Source of the DNA: Phalacrocorax aristotelis
Lineage: Eukaryota; Chordata; Aves; Suliformes; Phalacrocoracidae
Assembly (NCBI RefSeq): GCF_949628215.1
Contig: NC_134277.1
Coordinates: 104,425,463 to 104,489,462 of the forward strand
Length of the DNA: 64,000 nt
Reading direction: 5' to 3'
The translations under genes were made by a program, and so were the position numbers. Below, in pieces: positions 49,701-62,625 of the stretch (position 1 is the stretch's first letter; every line of letters begins with the position of its first letter). The notes under the pieces are model-generated. The model was not told where the DNA came from. It did not search any database and was given only the letters and a program-made list of their open reading frames with translations.

Positions 49701-51756
49701 GAACAGGGATCATCTGCGTAATCCTGGAGGCGAAGCAGCTGTAGGTTAAGGTCTATGAGCTGCATGTCTGAGAAAAAAAACCTGCAAATTTGTCTTTGCA
49801 AATATTTCACAGTATCCACTAAAAGTCAGACAAGGGAGCAAAATCGTGACCAGTCTACCTGTTACACCACTTGCAGTGTAAGGTAATATACCCATGTTTG
49901 GCTGGATCTTGTTTCCAGGCCTGCTTTTGCTCCCCCCCTCTCAGCCTAGGGCAGTTGTGCTCATAAGGGACTTGCGCTCGCAGGCTCTGCACCCTGACCC
50001 TGTGCTTGGAGACGAGGAGCTGTGCTCTAGCCTCGCTGCTCCTCCTCCCCAGCCAGACCCACTGGCTTAGTGAAGGAAACCTTTCTGAGGTATTAAGCTA
50101 TAAAAGGGTAAAAAGAAAACCCTGCAGTACCATGCGATGGTTAGGCTTAAAATGTTCTTCCAGATCACATTTTGTAAATTACAGCATTGTCATTTACAGT
50201 AGGCAGCAGTTCAATGACTTTTAATTGCTATTAGTCATTCAGCCCATTGTACTGTGGAGCAACGCATGTGCTCCCACTCACGGTGTGCAGAGCTATGGCT
50301 CCTGTTTGCATCAGAAGAAAGCTGCATCCAGCTCAGAGAAATGTACTTTATTCTTTATATGTACAGATAAGTCCATACTGTCCTCCAGTAATGGGTTTAG
50401 TTCTGTTATGCATCAAGCTCTTTGGTTTGCTCTGTTTTTTAATTTGAGTTTAAAAGTGAGCGTCTGCTTCTTGTCACATTCTTTTTCAAGACCAAAAAGC
50501 TTTTCATTAAAAGTGGAGATGAATTGCAGTGTAGGGACATGGGATGTCCAGGAATAACAGGCTTGGGCTACTGGACACTTTGGGCCTTCATTATCAGCGC
50601 TAATATGAGAAGTTTCCTACGAAGCTTCCTGTATAATCATGGATTCCTGAGGTATGGCCTGAGAGAAAGGTTGGTTTTCTGAGGTTTTTTTCCTATGTCA
50701 TGACATGTAATCATTTCTTTACTCATGACTTTAGTAGACAGAAGTGATGAGATCTTCTTGCTGGAAAAAATGTTTTTGAGCAACTGACTTGAAATGTGTT
50801 TAAGAAATGTGCTCAAGAGTTTCTGAAAACCCACCCCTCTGGATTTCTTAGACTCATTGTTTTGCTTTGAGGGCTCTGCCTACCTGCCCTGGCCTTCTGC
50901 AGCTTCAGTTCAATACCTGATTCTCACAACACTCCTCTGGGAGAAGTGACTATTATAGCAAAGAGAAAGACAAAATAACTCACTCCAGGCCCACAGAAGG
51001 GATGGGTGACAGAACTTAGTTTAGAACCAGTATTCCCTGAGTCCCAGCCCTGTGCTCATTACTGGTTTATGTGATGCAGAAAATATTTGTATCATTACTG
51101 ACGAGGCCTGATTTCTACTATGCAAGTTATTTCAGTGTGAAAGTGTTCTTTCCACATAATCCTGTACATTGCGGCAGTGATGTATAGGCAGTTCCAAAAA
51201 TATCCACGTTATTGTCTTTAAAATCCCAGTGAGATCTGTATGGAGTCACAGCAGAAAGCATGGCCTGAGGAACGTGCATGGTGCACAGAGCTGGCCTCCA
51301 GCAAGCCACCTTATTCCTAGGGAAGAGATGAATGACCCTTGAATTAGAGGCAGGAACCTTCCCTGTGGCTCCAAGACTGAACAGAATATAGTTTTTAAAA
51401 AGCCATCAAATGTCTGCCATTTGAAAGGTGGAGACTCCCACGAGTACACCACCAACGGGCACAGCAGCAAAACCTTTTCTAAGTCATCACGATGACCTCA
51501 ATGTGGATATGTGTGTGCTGGTTGCTCCTGAACTCTACCGCAATGTAACCACATCAGACTGGGCATATAGCAAAAGTGTTTAATGCTCTCACATGGAAAG
51601 ATTGCTCACTGATCATAGCGTTGCCTGGCAATGTTCATAGAAGTCTGTTAAATCTAAAAACACAGACTTCACTCCATGGAATACATACTCATTTTCTTGA
51701 CACTATGATGGTTACATTTTTTAGAGTATTAGTTTTTCTTTGATCTTGTGCATGTA
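43762..51756. other. Intergenic, no gene recognised
   Basis: About 8 kb of mostly unique sequence. A 160-codon minus-strand ORF at 44424-44906 is about what chance gives in a window of this size and has no family motif. No RNA gene or transposon is recognised. Confidence 0.5.
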
Positions 51757-52275
51757 TGTGTTGGAATATTGTGTTCAGTTTGGGGCCCCTCACTACAAGG
51801 ACATCGAGTTGCTGGAGTGTGTCCAAAGTAGGTCAATGAAGCTGGTGAAGGGTCTGGAAGCAAGTCTTATGAGGAGAGGTTGAGGGAGCTGGAGTTGTTT
51901 AGTCTGGAGGAGGAGGCTGAGGGGAGACTTTATCGCTCTCTACAACTACCTGAAAGGAGGTTGTAGCGAGGTGGGTGTTGGTCTCCTCCCAAGTTACTGG
52001 TGCTAGAATGAGAGGAAACAGCTTCAAGCTGCACCAGGGGAGGTTTAGATTGGATATTAGGAAAAAATTCTGTACTGAAAGAGTGGTCAGGCATTGGAAC
52101 AGGCTGCCCAGAGAGGTGGTGGACTCATCACCCCTGTAAGGTGTTCAAATGACATGTAGACGTGGCACTTCAGGGCATGGTTTAGGAGACATTCTATTGT
52201 TGGGTTGATGGTTGGACTTGATGATCTTAGAGGTCTTTTCCAACCTTAATGATTCTATGATTCTATGATTCTATA
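51757..52275 (+). mobile_element. CR1 LINE 3' end, plus orientation, with terminal repeats
   Basis: The copy starts inside the end of ORF2 (a LEYCVQFG-like stretch encoded by ATTGTGTTCAGTTTGGGG), continues through the block encoding RLRELELF and the RGNSFKL region, and ends with the CR1 signature GGACTTGATGATCTTAGAGG and tandem ATTCTATG units at 52249-52275. It is about 520 bp, 5'-truncated, with several frame breaks. Its preserved 3' end makes it the most complete CR1 terminus in the window. Confidence 0.95.
52249..52275 (+). repeat. ATTCTATG tandem repeat at the CR1 3' terminus
   Basis: Three ATTCTATG-type octamers in tandem mark the exact 3' end of the CR1 insertion. These repeats are a hallmark of CR1 elements. 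Confidence 0.95.
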
Positions 52276-54456
52276 TTTATGTTGTGGTTGATAATTATTT
52301 TGGAGATGTCATGTAAGAACACTTCGCTTAGGAAGCACAGGGCCAGTCCTCCATGGAAAGGAAGTCACTATGTCACATCCCTGCTGTGGGTAAATGGGGC
52401 TCACTGTGGCATCAGCAGTTCATTTAGAATTAATACTTTCAACATGAAAAATACATGTTTTTACAAAGCCACACACACAAAATTATAATCCGTATACTTT
52501 CATTTTGATATTCCATCCTAAAGGCTGACAATAGCCAGCAAATGCAGCACTATTTTTCTGGCCTTTACCATTACAATGCCGGACAGGGCGAGGGATTATC
52601 AAGGAGAAACTGCCATCATGATTCACTCAGTGCAGGAGAGAAGATTAGAGTTGACTGGCTCTAAACTTAGCACATTCTACTGCTTATATGATTGCTTCTT
52701 TTTAATTCCCCTTGAAGTATTTGCCACTGAGAGATGTCTGGATCTTTTGTAGATGTCAGTCATCTAAGGTTTGGATGGAGTGATGGACATCGGTTAAAAA
52801 ACAAAGGAGTTGATCTGACCCACCATCCAGAATTCACCACCTGTGAGGCCCCCATGGCTTAGCACAGTGATCTCAGGAACATCACTGGAGACCTACTTTC
52901 CAATATGACTTGGTCAGTAATGGTAGGTGTCTGTTTCTGAACGGCCTCAGGAGCTGGTTTACTTTCATGTTACATTAAAAGCTTAGCAAGGTGAGGTCAG
53001 GAACATATACACATATATATACATAGGTAAGTAGGTAGGTAGGTATTTCTATTACATATACGTAATATACATTATATAACATATATGCACAACATTCTAT
53101 ATTTATATATGTATACGCATATACAGGCATTTATATAGAGACATATGCCACATTAAAATGCGAATAGTTGCAGAATGTGGCAGAGGGCGGGTTTGGATGA
53201 CGTAGTTCTCTGAGATTAATTGTTCAGTTTTTGATGGGGCAGGGGTGAATTCCTTGGATATAAACCATCAAGTATCATGTGGTATACTGGTATAATCATA
53301 CCTCCAGGTTTTCATAGGCAATACACTGAATGTTACACTGCCACTATTTCATGTAGAAATCAGACACTCAGTAAAATTAAAATTATTTCCCTGAAGTTAT
53401 TTCACTTTACTTACCCAAACATACGGTAAAATAATTAGTAGCTGTAAGAACACTTGTCATCCACATGATGCTGAATTACACGCTGTAGACATTGACTTCA
53501 TACCACCTTTTAAGTGAGTCAGCATGATGGAAAAGTTGGGGAAAGCCACAGGAGAAAAGCCGCCAGCTCTAGAAACCTTGGAAACTGAAGGTGTAATATG
53601 TCTTCCTCAGCTTTCATTCTGCTAAATTAAATATAGGTAAAGAAGAGAAATGCAGACATGGAAGTTAGGCATAATATTTTGAAGGAAAAGAAAAATATAT
53701 GTAGAGGCTGGCAGGACTCCCAAAAAGAGTGTTAAAAGAGAAATTCCGGGAAAAGGAGTGGGAAGAATACAAAAAAATTAGTAAAGTAGGATATCTTTCA
53801 CAGATATTTTCAGGGGAAAATAGTGGCTTATTATGAGGCTTTTATTATGATGCTCAAGACTGTTGATAGAAAGCTGCTTTCTGTTTTAAATCTTGAGATG
53901 TCTCAGCTATTTTTCTCCACCACTTTTAACCTTACCAGTGTCACACACCTGAATATGGTGGCTTTGCAGCCACACGGAGGAGGCGGGGGGTGCCAAAAAG
54001 CAACCGGTAGCATTCTGCAAATCTGTCCTCTACCATTGGAATTTGGCTTCATGTTATTAAACATAAGGTAACGTATGGCCCCAGGCAGCACATGAAATAG
54101 CAGTTCATTTCCAGCTCCTCTATGGGTGCTGTAGTGCTAATGAAGCAAATCAGATCTCAGGGAATATAGCCATGTATGGCTCTATTGTATGTGTATATGA
54201 ATATAGCCATGTCTGTGTATAAAACAGCTGTGATAAGACATTGTTATGGCTGAAACTGTTATGTTTTTACTGGAAAAAAAGAATTAGGATTGAAACTGCA
54301 AAATGACCCTGTTCCCATAAAAAGTGAAAAATGTGCCTGGATAAATGAAGGTTAATAGAGTTAACTGAGGAGTAACACAAGAAGGCAATTCAAGCTAGAG
54401 ATCATAGCTGTGATTCAGATAAAGGGGAATTGTAATTAAATGGTGGTTGGATAAAC
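52276..54456. other. Intergenic, no gene recognised
   Basis: AT-rich, with a low-complexity block at about 53.0-53.15 kb. Nothing else recognised. Confidence 0.5.
53008..53155. repeat. AT-rich low-complexity block with a (GTAG)n core
   Basis: TATA/CATA-rich sequence with a short (GTAG)n tetranucleotide run near 53028-53043 (GTAAGTAGGTAGGTAGGT), flanked by several ATATAC and TATATG units. Confidence 0.8.
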
Positions 54457-57400
54457 ATGATTATCCTGGAAAGTTTTCCCAGCACAGTACCAGGAGATTT
54501 TAAGATGCGGAGGCAGACGTGTGTACGTGATCTGGAAGTAGAGATGCCACCGCTGCCAGCCTCCCTACGTGCTCCACCACCGCGGCAGGCTGCCCACGGT
54601 GCTGTGCCTCGCAGCAACATGGACAATGGCAATAACTGGCAACAAATTGAGCTAATTTTGAAGTCTATTTTGCCTGCAACTGTAACTGGTGAGCATCTCC
54701 CTGTCTTCATCCCAAACCCCAAGATTTCTTGTTCCTGCTGTTTCCCATTTCCACCCCCATCCCACTGCGGGGGGAGCAGTGGGTGGGAGTCTGGGCACTG
54801 GCCACGGCTGACGTGCCACAGTATGGCTCTCGGCTGGAGAAGGTGAGGGCATCCCACCCCTAGCCAGAGGGACTGGGGTGCACGTGCTCTCCCCACATCG
54901 CCAGCTCAGGCAAAAGCCTATGGCAAAGTACATACAGCAAACTTGAACATAGATGGGTAAACATTTGTACTTGTCATACACTGCAACTAAAACTGTCATT
55001 TTGTATTAGTTTAAAATCCCTGTTACTTTCTTTTAGATGTACTGCATCATCTCCTTTATGTAGATAATTATAAGCTTACTTACTACATTTTTTCCATAAC
55101 TGGTATTATTTTTTATGTGGATATTTAAAATGAAATGTGCTAGTTTGAAACTGAACACTGAGAGGATATAAACCTTCATCTGATCCACAGCAAACAGAGG
55201 TCTTCCAAACTTAACTGCTTTGCTGAAACAGGTACTTTTATTTGTTGAGTTACAAACAGTTCCTTGATGACCTGTATGAGGTGAAGGGAATCAAATGTTT
55301 TCTTCCAAGTTCAACCACAAGACTTCCAAACCAGCTTTTTTATTTTTTTTTCCTTTTCTTTCCTTTTATTTGCAAAATACACTTGCTCCATTTTCAACAT
55401 TTAACTATATATCATTATTAAGAAGATCTAAATATACTGAATTGGAATACAGGATGGTATTAATTCACATTCTTCTAGAATTCCTATAGGTTATTGTACA
55501 TAACACATACAGAACAGAAAACCCCAGAGAACTTTCTAAGAAAAACTATCAAATACTTCTGCTGTGCAAGTATTTACAGTACAGTTTGGAAACATTGCTT
55601 CATACTCCTTGGTATATTATATCATAGTGATATACATTCCCACTTGTCTAAGGAGAATGTGTACATGTGCACTGGAGTATTATTATTCTGTATTCTGAGC
55701 AAGTGAATATCTCTCCAGTGATTAGGCCTTTTAAAAAGAAAAAAGGTATGGCGGGAGATCTTTTTGCTTTTCAATTTCTCTTTTTCCAGTGCCAACTCTA
55801 TTCTGGATCTTCAGGCGGACTTCCCAACCCCATATACAGAGGCCAGTTATGAGCCCTTACTCTCATCTTTAAGATTGCCTCCTGAAACTTTTTATGCCTT
55901 AATCTTTTTTTTAATCTATGTGCTTTCCTTAAGTATTTCCATCAGCTGACAGGCTGTAATGAATCCTAAAAGTGAGCTTTGACTCAAAATGTGTCCCCAG
56001 TGTTTTTTGGACCTAATCTTTACCAGGTTAGGTTGCTGGTAATTTACACATTAGAATAATCCCATGAGTATTGGGGTGGATGGCATCCCTTGTGATAGTG
56101 AGATGAGGCTGAGAACAAAGTGAACTGAAAATAACTGCGAAAACCCCCAGCGCATCTTCTTTGTCTTTTTATTTATGCAGTTGGCATGTGATACAATAAT
56201 TGTCTTATGCACATTTCTGTCTTCTCTGTTTGTTAAGTGAGTTTGTTGAAGTTTCTTGTCCCAGACATGCCTTTATTTGCAACCATTCTCAAGATCATGA
56301 CTCCATTGCCTAAATCGGTTGTTGAAACTTGATTTCCACACTGGAATTATTTATGTATCAAGGTTATTTTTAAACTCAATCAGTCATGCACAACAACATT
56401 TTTCTTTCCCAGCCTAAAATTGCATTTTATTTGCATGACCTTCTGTTGACTGAAGCTTAGTGAAAGAGCAGTCATTTTTTGCTGTTTTAAAGTTTTCACA
56501 AAATTAATTTCCTGAAGGAATATTTCTTTTTGTCACGATACAGCAAGAATACACAGGACCTAGACTCAAATAGAGGTCATGCAGATGACAGAGTAACATT
56601 ATTATTCCCACAAACCAGCTCTAAGCATGTTGGCTGCCTATACAATACACACTAGTTCTGGCATCCACAAAAAATGAAGGCAGAGACGAGAAAGTTAAGA
56701 CCAGGTTGCACAACTACCTCAAGTTCATTTTGAGTAGCCTGCCAGACAACGTTTCTGGAAAAACAGCATTTTGCTGGTGAGTGACATATTTTCATTTCCT
56801 AAAGGAGAACAGGGTTTTGAGCATATATATATTTATTAAGGCTGCAACGATCAAAACTTAACTCTGGAATATGTGTTTAATTTCCATGAAAATGTCATTG
56901 TTTTGGCTCTGAATTCCTGGCAATCATTTTTCCCATGGCTTTAGTAACAATAACATGACAGTTTTCCATCAGAAAGTAACCGGCATATGCTATAATTTTG
57001 TGTTTTCCCAGAGAAAAAGAGGAAAAAAACCTTAAAAAGGAAACGCTGAAATGTTTATTGCTTGTGTTTACTGAAAAGTGAAACTGAACCTTCCAGTTAC
57101 TTTGTTTTCTCCCCAGCCAAGCATCATCCAGTGAGAGAACTGAGCAGTCTGAGCTGCTTGCCGTGCAGAAGGAGCTCCGCACGGCTTACTGGTAGCGCAG
57201 TGACCCAGTGAAGCAGGGATAACTTTTTAAGGAGCAATCTAGGCTAAGTCTTCAAAATCACAACAGGGGTGTTCTAAAGCATTGTTTGAACTCAGTGAAT
57301 GCAGTTGTCCTCCTCCAGTGCAAAACTACCACCAGGTAAATCGGTACTAATTGGAACACATCAGTTCTCAACAGATCATTTCTCTAAACCACATGTCTTG

Positions 57401-60400
57401 CTGGACTAATTTTCTTCACCTAATGTTGATGAAGGTGTCCCCATATATTTGCTTGCTTTAAATAGGGTTTGAGAAAATAATTTTTTAAACATGGATCCCA
57501 GCTTTGTCCATAGGGACTGGCAAAACTTCAGCCGCACAAGAATGATGAGAAGTAACTAGTTCCCACAAGACTTCTGTTAGCAAGAGCCATTTAAGTTATT
57601 TTTCTGAAGCCAAACTACATACATATAAAACTTTAATACTCTTGAAATCTTAAGGGGCTTAAATAATCTCACTGGTGATAGGTATCTAGCTAGGAGGAGG
57701 ACAATAAATCAAGCTGTGAAATTCCTTTTTTTCCTCTTCACTGAAGAGATTTTACTAGAAAAAGGATTCCCAAAAGCTTTCCTCTACTGAGATTTGAAAG
57801 CATTTGAGCCTTGTATTTGTCCAAATTATGAACACCAATATATTTAAGCCCAGGTAAAGGTGGGTTTCTTCTGCTACATCTTTTATTTTGCCTTCATTTT
57901 ATTAAGTATATTGTTAGCTTTTTCACAAAGCAGGAAAAGTTATTTCCTTGAGAGCTATGTCCCCCCATCCCAGAAACAAAAAAAAAATCCCCCAAAAAAC
58001 TCCTTGTATATCTGTTTAGTGAGCAAGGTGATGCAGGCAGTAAAAAAACCTCATGAGGAGCACTTTATGCACTGAGGACACATCCTGATAAATGCTACTT
58101 CTAGGCATAGACAAGACGGGAAGGAGAGAAGTTTAAACCGAATATTGTGCTTTTCAGAATGTTTTGAAGGCAATGATATTTAAAGCTAAATAGTTTTCTT
58201 ACAGAGACACCAGTGAAGATCTCACTGCCATTTGGCTTCCTGAACATTTTGTACGTGGATGCCCATCTCTCTTACAGTTGCATTTAGCCAGCATTTCGGT
58301 AACAGGGCTTGTAAACAAAGTACGCTGATGGAGTACACGACTTCTTGGGCACTTTAATTATTCCACAGTAAAGGCAGCTTTAAAGGGAACACCAGATGTT
58401 CTCCTGAACTTACAGGAGAACATTTCTAGAGCTAAAATCCCCTCCATTTATGTGGCCTTTTGCCAAGAGGAGAGTAACTAGCACTATGTGGTAAGAACAC
58501 CTGTGTTACACGATTCATCCAGGGGCACAGCTCATGTCAGTGGTTAGAAATACATGATGTCAGAAGCTAATTACAGATACTGAGGTCTTTCTCCATTTTC
58601 TCCTTGGGGGTGATGAGGTTGAGGGATGTGGCCAAGAGGAAAGGAGGCTGTCAGATATAGGGCTGCAAGTGTTACGGCTTCCCTAGTCTGTGAACAACTT
58701 TTAGGCCTAACCATAACAGGGTGCGTAATGCAGCCTCAGCAAGGAGGATGACTGAAGGCACCCTGCAAGGGCTCCGTACCCCTTCCCACCAGGGGGAGAC
58801 TGACTGACTTGCTATGCTCCTTGGACTCCAACAAAATAAAAGAGGGCTAAGCTTTAGTTGGAAAAGAGCAATTAGCCGTTCCTGGTGATAATTACAATTT
58901 TACATTTATAACGACAATATTTTTCCACTTTTTACAAGCAAAGTATTATCCTGCCTCTCCAGTATTCTGCTATTTACAAAGCACGATGATGTACAAAGAT
59001 GATTCATATACAATATACTCCTCCACTGCAGCTTTTTTCAAGCCTGTGAGATATTTTGTTTGTTACAAAGTGTATGGAGGGTGCCACTATGGCTGCGTAT
59101 CCTGCTGCTTTGAGCAAGTGCTCTCACCCACCTGCTTTCTTGCAACTCCACAGGAGAAAGATGAGTTGTGAAAATCACAACAGTGCACGCCATGTAAGTA
59201 GAGGATAGGAAACACTTTATTTATAACCCTGTCATATTGGAGCTACCCCAACTGAAAATAAGCTTGACTTATTTCTCTGGATTCTCCAGAGAAATGACAA
59301 TGTATAAATCAGAGGTTTGTACTTTGCTTTCAGTCACAGCATCATGGAGAAACTGTGAAGGTCAGCTGCACTGTGGACAACTCCACATGCATCCACATTT
59401 TTTAAATTACTCGTGTCCCTTATTGCCAGTTTTGGTCTGTCTCCATTTTTCTCACACAGGTCTGGACTAGTTGCCAAAGTGCCAGACAGACTCATTAAGT
59501 TGACTTTGCTAAGACTTCTCCTGACACCTGTAATTGTAGCATTTATTCCCAGCTAGGGAGCACGATATTGAGGCCTGACACAAATGCTGAAGTATGACAA
59601 GGGCACTTAGTGCAAGAACTATGGTACTGACAGCTTTGCAGACAACTTTAAAAACTTCTATTCTGATGTCTCAAAGGGACCAAGCAACCAGGGACTGGAT
59701 TTCCAAACAGTTAGTTTTCTCACACAACCCTTGAAATACATTTTATTTCTGTGTACATTAGGAAGTACTTGTACTGAAAAAACCTGTAAATAAATCTGGT
59801 TGCAAGTAATTAAATAAAATTCTTAGTTTGTTTTCTCAAGCTGAAGCCAAACATACACATTAACCCAATGGCCAATTCTTGCCGTTTTACCACAAGCCTG
59901 ACACAGAATTCCATGTACCTGCACTGTTGGAAAGACATTATGTGAGGTCATAATCTTATCCTTCCCAGAAAGTTTCTAGTCCTGGCTTTCTTTTTTGAGT
60001 GTGAACAAGGCTCTAAAAGAAGACAGACGAAAACCTAATGGCTGCCCTCTTTGCTGTACCTATACCATTTACTATAAAAAAATGTTTTTTACCTCTTGCT
60101 GTAGGAAGTACTCCTTTCTCCACCAGTGAAGTCCACCGAAAACATGCCACAGCTGGATTAATAAGAAAGCAAAGCTGTGGCGCAGTTGTAGGAAAAAACC
60201 TAGCCTGTCAGTTCTGTTGTTCACATGCGGCTAAACCACAACAACATGGAGGTTTACAGTGGCTTTCAGGCAGTTTGATACAGTAGAAACTCATAAATGA
60301 AGGGCAAAAATAGTATTACATTTCCAAGTTTACACTGTGTGTTTTTATATGGTCTTGCTTCGTAAAAGGTGAAGATCACACTTTTTTCAAGGTACAGTAT

Positions 60401-60998
60401 GGGCTTAAGGCTAGTGGTATTAGATCACAAACATATAGAGCTTGCAAAATTTCTGATGTGCTCTGACAACCTGCTCCATCTTGCGTTTGTGACAAAACCC
60501 TTGCAGAGGTGATTTTTAGTAACCGCCATGGTATGACACATGCTATAGCAAATGAGCATGAGCAGTGGCAGGTAACTGCGGTGTGTACTGCCGTCAGTCA
60601 GTACTGCAGCAGGTTGCAATGAGACAGTGAGAGCCTCATCATTTTTTTTAACTAGGCTATAAACCAGTTAGGTTGGTTTGCAGATTTATACTGAAACAAA
60701 AGCTCTGGCAGGTGTAATGCTAGGATTTGGGAAGAGTCATAAGCATAAGGCAAAAGGTGTTATTGGTTCTACTGCTTTCAAGAAAATAACACGAAGAACA
60801 ATGGGAGTCGATTGCTTTCATTAAAGACGTCTTCCCAGATGGACATCAATGGTGTCAAAAACTGTAGGTAAAAATAAAAGTTTATCAAAGTTACTTCATG
60901 GCGATGTATCAAGCACCAAAACCATTTCTCATACTTCAACAGGGAGCCACCGACATGGACTTTCGTAGCTTTTGACTGTGTGTAAAATTATGGGCTTG
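54457..60998. other. Intergenic, no gene recognised
   Basis: A CpG-containing patch at 54.5-54.7 kb is described as a finding. The remainder is AT-rich with short chance ORFs. A TTTATT (minus-strand AATAAA) at 59216-59221 could be a distal TIMM21 polyadenylation signal, but the distance (3.3 kb) makes that uncertain. Confidence 0.5.
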
Positions 60999-62161
60999 TT
61001 AGTCTTGACAAGCATCCACCAAGGGACAAAAGAAAGCAGACAAATTTGTAACTCTCCTGAAACTAATGGACATGACGTCACTTTGGTCAATCTCAACTGA
61101 TGTTCCAAGTTTTGTAAAAATCCCTCTGGCCTGCGCAGTAGAAGTCACTGTATACAGTGTAGAAACGCCGGAATACCTTGCAGTCTCTCTCAGACTGACA
61201 TTGGCGGCTGCTCCGCTACAACGTGTGGTTGCTCTGCGCACAAACTGGGATGAATGCGTGCTTCCTCTTCGTTGAATACTTTCAAACAATATGAGGATCT
61301 GACTGAAATCAAGATTGTAGTGCTTATTATAAAGCAAAGTTAACCAGGTCTAACACAGTATTATGTTTAGTTGTTGAGATGATGCGAATGAGTTTACTGG
61401 GAGACAGATGAACAGGATGGCTAAAGTCCAGTAAAGTATTACTAAAGGTCTGTACATGATATCTGTGGCATTGTATGAGGGAATATTGCATGAACTTTAG
61501 AACAGTCCAAACATACTGTTAAATGAACTCATAACAAGGGCTGATAACTGAACATCAGTGTGTGCTTAATGTGGGGATAATTAACTAGTGAACTAAAAAG
61601 CTCATAACATATGCTAGGTAACTACAGAACAATGCATTAGTTGGTGTTTAAGAAAGCAGTTAAATATAAGCTAAAGCTTGACATTTTTTGGTTGGCGCTG
61701 CTTGATAGATGGGCACAACTAAGTCTGATTATTAATACACAGGGTTAGACTTGCTATCTGCCATGTTGCACAAAGGAGGAAACCCAGGTGAGAAGTTTAG
61801 TCATGAATGGACCTTTTGCGTTTGGGTAAACCTATATGAATCTGATTCCCAGAAGATGTAGTCAACTTAATGGAAAAAAACTGTAGACAGTATACAGCAG
61901 CTACAACACTGCCATTACTCAGCGGAGCGGCATGGCAAACCTTGGAAGGAGCAAACAGTACTGCTGTTCTGTGTGCTGTTAATCTATTTAGAAGAGACCA
62001 ATATTTAAGTCTTTATCTTCAGTCATTTGCCATGAATGTGTGCCACCAAAATCCACATTCTTACACGCCTTTGGGCTAGATCTCCTTTGCATCACTAATA
62101 TACATTCTTATTTTACCTTCTATCTACACAAAGCCCTCCAGAATGAAAACAGTGAGTTTGT
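60999..62161. other. Flank downstream of TIMM21, with a CpG-rich patch at its left end
   Basis: 61066-61275 has about ten CpGs and a TGACGTCA palindrome in otherwise AT-rich DNA, with open frames on both strands (69 codons plus, 112 codons minus). I recognise no family. The rest up to the TIMM21 3' UTR is AT-rich and featureless. Confidence 0.4.
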
Positions 62162-62532
62162 CTACACTTAAAATACCACTTTATTGCAGTGCTACTGGGA
62201 AATCCAAGCAAAGGAAGACAAAAAGCTCCCCATCCAAACCTAACATCTTGGAAGACTCAGATTTTGAGTGTGTAGAAGAATTATCCAGCATCAAACTGTT
62301 TATTATGAGCCATTACTTTCCTACGTCAAAATATTTGCCATAAGTGCTGGCTCTACTATTTTTCATTGGCTTCACTTCAAATCCTGTGTCTGTTATTATG
62401 AGAGGCTATGACCTGTAGCACAACCCCAAAGCTTCAAGATACAATCGAGAACACCAAACAATTCAAACATAGACTGGCTACACCAGTATCATCCAATACT
62501 CAATGAGATGATGCAGCAACTTTGAACGTTGG
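62162..62532 (-). other. TIMM21 3' UTR (estimated extent)
   Basis: The sequence after the TIMM21 stop on the minus strand. An AATAAA (TTTATT at 62180-62185 on the plus strand) about 350 bases beyond the stop is the nearest canonical polyadenylation signal. The end is inferred from this signal only. Confidence 0.45.
62180..62185 (-). terminator. Candidate TIMM21 polyadenylation signal
   Basis: AATAAA on the minus strand, about 350 bases after the stop codon, the first canonical hexamer downstream of the TIMM21 coding region. Confidence 0.45.
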
Positions 62533-62625
62533 CTATCTGTTGTCTTCTATGACAATGGTTCTCTTAGGATAGGTGTCAACGTCCACAAATATGTAGCGGA
62601 CCTCAAATCTTCCTCTGTCAGGATT
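62533..62625 (-). CDS. TIMM21: TIMM21 terminal coding exon
   Basis: This exon encodes 30 residues plus TAG, phase 0 at its start, with acceptor TTTTCCTTACAG. It contains the last beta strands of the intermembrane-space domain, including the conserved RYIFV and TIVIEDN blocks. Confidence 0.95.
   Translation of the reverse strand, partial: NPDRGRFEVRYIFVDVDTYPKRTIVIEDNR

Noticed and set aside
54402-54896. 164-codon minus-strand ORF
   Set aside because: It lies in a GC-richer patch where stop codons are rarer, overlaps an equally open plus-strand frame, and is rich in Pro, Arg and Gly without a recognisable domain.
55764-55949. 61-codon ORF with a hydrophobic C-terminus preceded by a TTTTTCCAG acceptor-like site
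   Set aside because: Short, AT-driven hydrophobicity (Phe, Leu, Ile, Ser), no donor and no family match; chance is the simplest explanation.
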